Source of the DNA: Nitrososphaeria archaeon | GTDB taxonomy: Archaea; Thermoproteota; Nitrososphaeria; JACIWG01 | Direction: 5' to 3' | NCBI GenBank assembly: GCA_029776125.1 | Contig: JARVJS010000083.1 | Location: 1-5,476 of the forward strand | DNA length: 5,476 nt | Part shown: positions 1-4,911 of the stretch, piece after piece | Layout: each line of letters begins with the position of its first letter | Position numbering within the stretch: position 1 is the stretch's first letter | Notes under the pieces: generated by a model | What the model saw: the letters and a program-made list of their open reading frames with translations, nothing else | What the model was told of the DNA's origin: nothing | Databases searched by the model: none | Translations under genes and position numbers: made by a program

Positions 1-2
1 TA

Positions 3-7
3 AGGTG
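3..7 (+). promoter_or_regulatory. Shine-Dalgarno site for the TTG-initiated sugar kinase
   Basis: AGGTG is an exact piece of the archaeal anti-SD complement (GGAGGTGAT). It ends 12 nt before the TTG at 20, somewhat long but usable. Together with the in-frame stop at 14-16 it supports TTG as the true start. The TAA at 1-3 could be the stop of an upstream gene outside the window, which would put this gene inside an operon, but that cannot be confirmed here. Confidence 0.55.
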
Positions 8-19
8 GAAAGATAGGGT

Positions 20-1012
20 TTGGAGTCCTCCGAAATCTTTTTAGCTGTTGAATGTGGTGCCACAAATACTGTTTCAGCGATATTTAATTCTAAGGGTAAT
101 GTTTTGGGTATGGGCTTTTCTGGTCCAGGCAGTCATCATGCTGTTGGGATTGATGTTGTTAAAGCAAATTTGCTTAAGTCTATAAAAAATGCTTTTAAAT
201 CAGCAGGATTATCTGAACGGCTTTTAAAAGCCGGTTGTTTTGGTATGGCTGCACTTGATACTAAACATGATTTTGAAATAGTGTCTAAACTCTTAAGTGA
301 ATTGAATCTTGTTGAAAAGCCTACTATTGTTGGAGATCATGTGACAGCTTTCTATACTGTAACGTTTGGCAAACCCGGGATTGTAGTTATCTCTGGTACA
401 GGTTCTATAGCTTATGGTATGAATGAAAGGGGTGAGGTTGCCAGGGCTGGTGGCTGGGAATGGCTTGTTAGTGATGGTGGGAGTGCATATTTTATTGCTA
501 GGGAAGGTTTAAGCATGGCTGTGAAAGCATATGATAACATTGGTGAAAAGACTGTCTTATTGAAACTTTTTATGGAAGGTTTGGGTGCAAAAGATTTTGA
601 TGAATTTATTCAAAAAATTTATGAGAACACAGAAAAGACTAGGATTGCGTCACTTGCACCTATAGTGGTTAAAGCTTATAGAATGAATGATAGGATTGCA
701 AGGGATATTCTAAGGAGAGCGGGTGAAGAACTTTCTCTGCTTGCAGTTTCTGTTGCAAGAAAGCTTAAAATGGAAAATTCTAAGGTTATTATTGGTTGTG
801 TTGGTGGTGTGTTTAAATCCGAGCTGATTGTATGGAAATATTTTAGACGGTGTGTAAAAAGTTTTTTGCCTTATGCTAGTGTGAAAAAGCCTAATCCTAC
901 AACAATTGAAGGTGCTATTTTCTTGTGTCTTAAAGAAAATGGTTTAAAACTTACTAGAAATGTTGTGCGTAATGTAAAGGATTGTGTTAAAAAATTCTAT
1001 AGCCTACACTAA
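20..1012 (+). CDS. BadF/BadG/BcrA/BcrD-type sugar kinase (N-acetylglucosamine kinase / archaeal hexokinase-like)
   Basis: Cytoplasmic ATP-dependent kinase of the ASKHA fold, 330 residues, probably phosphorylating a hexose or N-acetylhexosamine. In order it shows a phosphate-1 loop (AVECGATNT, residues 9-17), a sugar-contact segment SGPGSHHAVG (34-43), a likely catalytic base Asp106 in GDHVTA, the phosphate-2 motif SGTGS (125-129), GGW (144-146) followed by SDGGSAY (151-157), and the adenosine-side GGVF (262-265). From memory this order and spacing match the archaeal broad-specificity hexokinase of Sulfolobus and human NAGK. Oddities: the loop has Glu11 where most kinases have Asp (human NAGK also has Glu), Ala13 for the usual Gly, and SDGG for the usual SD(D/E)G. 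The C-terminus runs roughly 20-30 residues past the archaeal hexokinase. The start is TTG: an in-frame TAG at 14-16 blocks any earlier start, and the next Met lies beyond the phosphate loop. It is followed by a URO-D-like gene on the same strand, probably one transcript. Exact substrate unknown. Confidence 0.88.
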   Translation: MESSEIFLAVECGATNTVSAIFNSKGNVLGMGFSGPGSHHAVGIDVVKANLLKSIKNAFKSAGLSERLLKAGCFGMAALDTKHDFEIVSKLLSELNLVEKPTIVGDHVTAFYTVTFGKPGIVVISGTGSIAYGMNERGEVARAGGWEWLVSDGGSAYFIAREGLSMAVKAYDNIGEKTVLLKLFMEGLGAKDFDEFIQKIYENTEKTRIASLAPIVVKAYRMNDRIARDILRRAGEELSLLAVSVARKLKMENSKVIIGCVGGVFKSELIVWKYFRRCVKSFLPYASVKKPNPTTIEGAIFLCLKENGLKLTRNVVRNVKDCVKKFYSLH

Positions 1013-1020
1013 TTACTAGG

Positions 1021-1045
1021 TAAATCCTTAATTATGATTTAAGGA
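1021..1045 (+). promoter_or_regulatory. Inverted repeat covering the ribosome binding site of the URO-D-like gene
   Basis: TCCTTAA (1025-1031) is perfectly complementary to TTAAGGA (1039-1045), leaving a 7-nt loop. The right arm contains the only purine-rich SD-like stretch (AAGGA, 1041-1045) ahead of the downstream gene. An alternative pairing, TAAATC (1021-1026) with GATTTA (1036-1041), overlaps the first, so the two folds exclude each other. No clear TATA box lies in the 1013-1057 gap, so the downstream gene is probably cotranscribed with the kinase. Whether the hairpin controls translation is inference; the stem is AU-rich and could be chance. Confidence 0.35.
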
Positions 1046-1057
1046 ATGTTTTTGGCT

Positions 1058-2050
1058 ATGGATAGTAAGAGTCTTGTTATTAATGCAATTGAATTTTCCG
1101 GTCCAGTACGTGTCCCATTATGGTTTACGGAATTAAATGAAAGCGATGTTATCGAATTGCAAGCAAAATATGTTGGTGGATATAAGAGAACTTGGGATCC
1201 ATTTAATGGTGTTTCTGGATTTGATGAATGGGGTTGCTATTGGTCTGTTCCGTTGTCTGGTGAATGGAGAACCATGGGTGTTGTTACAGGTCATCCTATG
1301 GAGGATTGGAGTAATTTAGAAAGTTATCGTTTTCCTAAATTCAAAATTGTTTTAAATATATCTAAATCTAGTATAGATAAAGATAAATATATCGTAGGAA
1401 GTGTTCCATTTACCCTTTTTGAGAGAATGCATTTTTTGAGAGGGTTTAAAAATCTTCTTACAGACTTTTATATTTGCCCTGAAAAGGTATCACTCTTAGC
1501 TGACTACGTTCTTGATGTCCAATTAGGCCTTGTTAAACAATGGTGTGAAATTGGTGTTGATGGTCTGTTCTTTACTGACGATTGGGGGTCGCAGCAAGGT
1601 CTTTTTGTTGCTCCAAATGTTTTTAGGCAGATTTTTAAGCCAAGATACAAGATTCTATTTGATACTGTTCATGCATATGGTGTGCATGCGATACTGCATT
1701 CTGATGGAAAGATTCATTCTATTATTGGAGACTTTATTGACATAGGTTTGGATGTAATAAATATTCCACAACCTACATCTCTCTTCTCATTACCTTTTTT
1801 GAGCGAAAATTTTGGGGGAAAAATCTGTTTTTTAACAAATGTTGATAACCAGACAACAATATATTGCTCAGAGGATAAAATAAGGTTAGAGGCTAAAGAA
1901 ATTATTGAATACCTTGGTAAATTTAATGGCGGTCTCATAGCTGGATGGATTGACCCATGTGATACTATCGCCTTAAAGGTTCCATTAGAAAATATTAGAA
2001 TTGCATGCAATGCCTTCAAAGAATTCGGTTTATATTCTAAAAGATTTTAG
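1058..2050 (+). CDS. Uroporphyrinogen decarboxylase-like (URO-D superfamily) protein, not clearly HemE
   Basis: A (beta/alpha)8-barrel protein of 330 residues in the URO-D/cobalamin-methyltransferase superfamily (COG0407-like). Numbered from the ATG at 1058: the family N-terminus NAIEFSGPVRVPLW (9-22), GFDEWG (54-59), DDWGSQQG (174-181) followed by PNVF..FKPRYK, HSDG (214-217), NVDNQ (261-265), and the C-terminal pattern DPCDTI...VPLENI (299-313). The methyltransferase members (MtaA/MtbA) bind Zn through a His-x-Cys motif at the HSDG position; here the Cys is Asp216, so thiol/corrinoid methyl transfer of that type is unlikely. No other heme gene is present. Relatives of this subgroup often sit in sugar-utilisation clusters, consistent with the upstream kinase, but the reaction is unknown. 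Start choice: the AAGGA SD at 1041-1045 touches the ATG at 1046, leaving no spacing, whereas the ATG at 1058 has a 12-nt spacer and matches where the family begins; 1046 (four residues longer) or TTG 1052 remain possible. The stop abuts the stop of convergent purA. Confidence 0.82.
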   Translation: MDSKSLVINAIEFSGPVRVPLWFTELNESDVIELQAKYVGGYKRTWDPFNGVSGFDEWGCYWSVPLSGEWRTMGVVTGHPMEDWSNLESYRFPKFKIVLNISKSSIDKDKYIVGSVPFTLFERMHFLRGFKNLLTDFYICPEKVSLLADYVLDVQLGLVKQWCEIGVDGLFFTDDWGSQQGLFVAPNVFRQIFKPRYKILFDTVHAYGVHAILHSDGKIHSIIGDFIDIGLDVINIPQPTSLFSLPFLSENFGGKICFLTNVDNQTTIYCSEDKIRLEAKEIIEYLGKFNGGLIAGWIDPCDTIALKVPLENIRIACNAFKEFGLYSKRF

Positions 2051-2056
2051 CTAAAG
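2037..2056. other. Nested inverted repeats at the abutting stop codons of two convergent genes
   Basis: CTAAAA (2037-2042) pairs with TTTTAG (2045-2050) across a 2-nt spacer, and TTTAGCTAAA (2046-2055) is a perfect 10-bp palindrome. The plus-strand stop TAG (2048-2050) and the minus-strand stop (2051-2053) lie next to each other inside it. The region is wholly coding apart from the stops. It could be the 3' end signal for both transcripts, but archaeal termination usually depends on T-runs, and only T4 is present here. Function is not established. Confidence 0.35.
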
Positions 2057-3070
2057 AAACCCTAGCTCTCTTCTCCGGTCTATTGTGGCTTCTGCTTCAG
2101 CCCCCGTACTGATTATTGTGACAGGAACTTTTGTCTCCTTCTCTATCATGTCAATCATTTCTTTAGCCTCCTTTGGTAGCTGAGAAAAATCGCGTACATT
2201 TTTTGCTTGAGGATAGAGTACATCAAACTTTGTTATAGCGATTTGTGTTGCAGAATTCAACATTACCGCTCTCCTAGCGAGCTCGTAATTGAATGGTGCG
2301 CTTCTCCTAACCCTGCCAGTGACAGTTGCTTTCTCAAGCCAACCTCTTCTTTCTGCCTCCTCTGTAGACAATTCTCCCGGCAACTCGCCTGCTCCAACTC
2401 TCGTAACATATGCCTTGAATACTACAATAACATCGTCTACAACCTTTGGACCTATTCCCACATCCGAGCAAATTGCTGAAGCTGTAACATCTTTGGATGT
2501 CACAAAGGGGTATGTTCCATGAAATAGTGAAATAAATGTTCCCTGTGTTCCCTCAACATGCACTGTCTCCCCTTTCGAAATAGCCTCGTTAACTAAATAG
2601 GGTACATCATCAATATATCTTGAAAGAGCCTCTATATCTCTACAAACTTTTCCTACTCTTCTTACTCTATCAACATTTGCGGGGCCACACCCTGTTCCTG
2701 TAGTACCTATCTTTCCCTTTAAGTACGCGTCCCCTCTATCCATTTCAATATGCTTTTCTTCGATAACACCACACTGTCTATCAACCTTAACTCTATCATG
2801 CGCACTAAATGTCTCAATTTCTTTAAGTAGAACGTTTGGGTCCACAAGTACACCGGGGCCGATCATAAGTTTTGTACTCCTATTTATTATAGCACTGGGA
2901 AGCATTCTTAGTTTGAACTCCTTTCCCTCAAATACTACAGTGTGTCCCGCGTTAGGGCCTACTCCTCCCCTTACTGCGATCTTTGGGTTATCTTTTATTG
3001 AAAGGTATGACATTATTTTTCCTTTTCCTTCATCTCCAAAAAATCCTCCTACTATGACAGTACAGGGCAT
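2051..3070 (-). CDS. purA: Adenylosuccinate synthetase (archaeal short form)
   Basis: Cytoplasmic enzyme joining IMP and aspartate with GTP hydrolysis to give adenylosuccinate, the first step of AMP synthesis from IMP (EC 6.3.4.4). Its 339 residues match the compact archaeal class. Visible motifs: GDEGKGK (12-18) with the catalytic Asp13; NAGHT (40-44) with catalytic His43; the IMP-binding GTTGTGCGPAN (122-132); EGTQGTFISLFHGTYPFVTSKD spread over 173-194; TRVGAGELPGEL (223-234); TGRVRRS (251-257); and the guanine-contacting TKFDVL (280-285). Two usually conserved spots differ from bacterial enzymes: GFFGDEGKGK instead of GQWGDEGKGK, and RRSAPFN instead of RRxGWxD. I recall similar forms in crenarchaeal PurA, so this is probably lineage variation. 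The ATG at 3070 places the P-loop where the family expects; no other in-frame start lies just upstream and there is no SD, so the message is probably near-leaderless. It is divergent from the AIR-synthase-like gene. Confidence 0.97.
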   Translation of the reverse strand: MPCTVIVGGFFGDEGKGKIMSYLSIKDNPKIAVRGGVGPNAGHTVVFEGKEFKLRMLPSAIINRSTKLMIGPGVLVDPNVLLKEIETFSAHDRVKVDRQCGVIEEKHIEMDRGDAYLKGKIGTTGTGCGPANVDRVRRVGKVCRDIEALSRYIDDVPYLVNEAISKGETVHVEGTQGTFISLFHGTYPFVTSKDVTASAICSDVGIGPKVVDDVIVVFKAYVTRVGAGELPGELSTEEAERRGWLEKATVTGRVRRSAPFNYELARRAVMLNSATQIAITKFDVLYPQAKNVRDFSQLPKEAKEMIDMIEKETKVPVTIISTGAEAEATIDRRRELGFL

Positions 3071-3102
3071 ATTCCAACGTCTATTTGGTTGAGAAAAGTC
3101 AT

Positions 3103-3111
3103 GATATAAAG
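3103..3111. promoter_or_regulatory. Shared TATA element of a divergent promoter (purA / AIR-synthase-like gene)
   Basis: The plus strand reads GATATAAAG and the minus strand reads CTTTATATC, close to the archaeal TTTATATA box. Its centre (about 3107) lies about 35 bp before the plus ATG at 3142 and about 37 bp before the minus ATG at 3070. With the usual TATA-to-start distance of about 26 bp, transcripts would begin near 3133 and near 3081, giving leaders of about 10 nt both ways. Neither gene has an SD, which fits near-leaderless mRNAs. A purine-rich GAGAAAAG (3091-3098) flanks it on one side as a possible BRE for the plus direction. The A/T-rich stretch at 3122-3132 could be a second box serving only purA with a longer leader. 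Positions are inferred, not mapped. Confidence 0.6.
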
Positions 3112-3141
3112 ATTAAATCAAGATATTTTTAAGCATATAAT

Positions 3142-4134
3142 ATGAAAACATATGGTAAACTTAGTGAAAACTTGTTAAGGAAGTATATTTTTCCATATGT
3201 TGGAGTCAAATGCTCAGATGTTGTAGAGTCGGCTGGTATAGGTGTTGATTTTGCTGTAATAAAATGTTCTGACAAGTTCATGATAGTTTCAACGGACCCG
3301 ATAACCGGCGTTGAAAAGAACATAGGGTGGTATGCTATTAATGTTAATGCGAATGATGTTGCAACAAGTGGGAACAGACCAAAATTTGTTGTAAACGTTA
3401 TGCTTTTATCAGAATATGAGGATAGGTATTCGATTAAGGGTATTGCTAAGGAGATAGATAGTGCATGTAAATCATTAGGTATTATGGTTGTTGGCGGACA
3501 TAGTGAGGTGGTTAAAGGCCTTAAGAATACAATTCTTGTTGTAACAGCATTCACGTTTGCAGAAAAGTATGTTACATCAAAAAATGCTTTAGATGGCGAT
3601 GTGATTATGATGACAAAGACAGCTGGGTTGGAAGGTACAAGTATTTTGGCAAGAGAATATAAAAGATATCTTTTGAATCTCGAACCAAGTATTGTAAGGG
3701 ATGCTGAGAAAATGATTAGGAAAATTAGTGTTGTCCGTGATGCTGAAATTGCTTTTTCAACAGGATACGTTCATGCGATGCATGATCCTACGGAGGGCGG
3801 TGTTTTAGGCGGCTTATATGAAATGAGTGTTGCCTCAGGTTTAGGCTTTAATGTGGACACTAAATTGATTCCCGTAGCTGAGGTAACAAAGAAGGTTTGT
3901 AAGATATTAAAGGTCGACCCATTGAAACTGATTAGTTCAGGTGTTCTTTTAATGGCTGTGGACCCTAAAGGAGAAGCGTATGTTGAGGAAGAATTGGAGA
4001 AAAATGATATAAAAATTTCTAAAATAGGTTATTTTAGAAGGGGCCAAAGGATCATATTAGGAAAGAGAAAGAGTTTTGTTGTTAGAAAAAGTCCCGTTGA
4101 CGAACTTTGGCTTCTTAAGAAGCGTTTTTCATAA
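3142..4134 (+). CDS. AIR synthase-related (PurM/HypE-fold) ATP-binding protein of unknown substrate
   Basis: A 330-residue protein of the PurM/HypE/SelD/ThiL superfamily, whose members use ATP to activate an oxygen atom by phosphorylation. The N-terminal AIRS domain shows GVDFAV (34-39), STDPITG (50-56), the segment NANDVATSGNRP (69-80) equivalent to the family VNDxAxxGAxP, and VVGGHSEV (116-123). The C-terminal domain has HDPTEGGVLGGLYE (214-227), the signature of HypE-like members. It is not HypE: it ends LLKKRFS and lacks the C-terminal cysteine that carries the cyano group, and no hydrogenase gene is near. It is unlikely to be PurM, whose sequence and ending differ. Stand-alone AIRS-related proteins like this occur widely in archaea without a known reaction. 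The start is certain: a TAA at 3130-3132 is in frame upstream and ATG 3142 is the first start codon. There is no SD. The divergent neighbour is purA; the 3' end overlaps uppS by 6 bp. Confidence 0.85.
   Translation: MKTYGKLSENLLRKYIFPYVGVKCSDVVESAGIGVDFAVIKCSDKFMIVSTDPITGVEKNIGWYAINVNANDVATSGNRPKFVVNVMLLSEYEDRYSIKGIAKEIDSACKSLGIMVVGGHSEVVKGLKNTILVVTAFTFAEKYVTSKNALDGDVIMMTKTAGLEGTSILAREYKRYLLNLEPSIVRDAEKMIRKISVVRDAEIAFSTGYVHAMHDPTEGGVLGGLYEMSVASGLGFNVDTKLIPVAEVTKKVCKILKVDPLKLISSGVLLMAVDPKGEAYVEEELEKNDIKISKIGYFRRGQRIILGKRKSFVVRKSPVDELWLLKKRFS
4111..4129 (+). terminator. Possible 3' end signal: 12-bp palindrome then T5
   Basis: CTTCTTAAGAAG (4111-4122) is a perfect palindrome encoding Leu-Leu-Lys-Lys at the end of the AIR-synthase-like gene. 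It is followed by TTTTT (4125-4129) just before the stop at 4132-4134. A T-run near the stop fits archaeal intrinsic termination; the palindrome could form only a 4-bp stem with a TTAA loop. It lies inside coding sequence, so the match may simply reflect codon choice. Confidence 0.25.
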
Positions 4135-4911
4135 GCCGAACCTTCTACTTCTCTTCTGATAAATTCTTATGGCTCTCATTAGATCAATTTTTCTAAAATC
4201 TGGCCAGTAGACATCAAAAAATACAAGTTCACTATAAGCGCTCTGCCATAGAAGGAAACCACTTAACCTTTCTTCCCCAGATGTTCTGATTATGATATCT
4301 GGTTCCGGATTCGGAAGATGTGCAGTGTAAAGGTACTTGGTTATAAGTTGCTGGTCAATCTCTTCAATCTTAAGCTTAGAATTTTGGACATCATGTGCAA
4401 TGCTTTTTACCATGTCAACAATTTCTTGTCTACCACCATATGCCATTGCAATGTTAAGGAAAAATGAGTTATATTCTTTTGTTGATTCTTCAACTTCTTT
4501 AATTAGTTTCTGAATTTTTTCTGGTAGAAGCTCAATCTTTCCAATAAACTTTATCTTAACTTTATTATCATGAAATTCTCTGCTTTCTTTTATCCTTGAA
4601 AGATATTCTTCTGCTAATGATATAATGTGCTTCACTTCCACAGGATCTCTTTTAAGATTTTCGGTTGAAAGAACATATAATGTCATAGTTTTTATTCCTA
4701 AACTTTTTGCCCACTTGAGGACTTTTTCTGCAACTTTTGCACCAAATTCGTGCCCAACGTAAGGTGGTAGACCCTTATTTAATGCCCATCTTCTATTTCC
4801 ATCTAATATTAATCCAACATGTGATGGAATTGGTTTTCCATTGATCTGCCTACTTAGCCAATACTCGTACACTTTATATACTCCCAGTATTTCCAGCATC
4901 TTTCTTAGCAT
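4129..4911 (-). CDS. uppS: cis-Prenyltransferase / (poly)isoprenyl diphosphate synthase (UppS family)
   Basis: Adds isopentenyl units in cis to an allylic diphosphate (probably geranylgeranyl diphosphate in archaea) to make the long polyprenyl/dolichyl carrier for glycan assembly; acts at the inner membrane face. Its 260 residues show DGNRRWA (37-43) with catalytic Asp37, His54 in VGHEFG, STENLKR (82-88), AYGGRQEIV (157-165), and the diphosphate/Mg region PDIIIRTSGEERLSGFLLWQ (204-223) followed by AYSELVF, giving Arg209, Arg215, Ser217 and Glu228 by analogy with E. coli Arg194, Arg200, Ser202 and Glu213. It ends with the classic RRFG. The usual RxSNF is RLSGF and the bacterial Trp after STEN is Leu; both are minor. 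The extra N-terminal helix (about 1-28, VYEYWLSRQI) is typical of crenarchaeal members. ATG 4911 is preferred over ATG 4899 because of SD spacing. It overlaps the upstream membrane-protein gene by 38 nt, so translational coupling is likely. Confidence 0.95.
   Translation of the reverse strand: MLRKMLEILGVYKVYEYWLSRQINGKPIPSHVGLILDGNRRWALNKGLPPYVGHEFGAKVAEKVLKWAKSLGIKTMTLYVLSTENLKRDPVEVKHIISLAEEYLSRIKESREFHDNKVKIKFIGKIELLPEKIQKLIKEVEESTKEYNSFFLNIAMAYGGRQEIVDMVKSIAHDVQNSKLKIEEIDQQLITKYLYTAHLPNPEPDIIIRTSGEERLSGFLLWQSAYSELVFFDVYWPDFRKIDLMRAIRIYQKRSRRFGL

Noticed and set aside
1714..2019. 101-codon minus-strand frame opposite the URO-D-like gene
   Set aside because: Antisense shadow of conserved coding sequence with no SD and no recognisable motif.
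1046..2050. Annotation as HemE (heme biosynthesis)
   Set aside because: The sequence resembles the sugar-cluster/COG0407-like branch, and no other heme gene is present in the window.
2207..2522. Two short plus-strand frames inside purA
   Set aside because: Both lie antisense to conserved PurA motifs and encode Ser/Cys-rich or low-complexity peptides without support.
3129..3554. 141-codon minus-strand frame opposite the AIR-synthase-like gene
   Set aside because: It mirrors a well-conserved protein on the plus strand and has no family resemblance or start signal of its own.
3703..3755. Repeated RDAE in the AIR-synthase-like protein as an internal duplication
   Set aside because: Just four residues repeat within a helical stretch; no longer similarity is seen.
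3142..4134. Annotation as HypE (hydrogenase maturation)
   Set aside because: The essential C-terminal cysteine is missing and there is no hydrogenase context.
4871..4882. Strong TATA-like TTTATATA near the end of the membrane-protein gene
   Set aside because: On the plus strand no gene follows; on the minus strand a start about 26 bp on would fall inside uppS. It is explained by the codons of the two overlapping frames.
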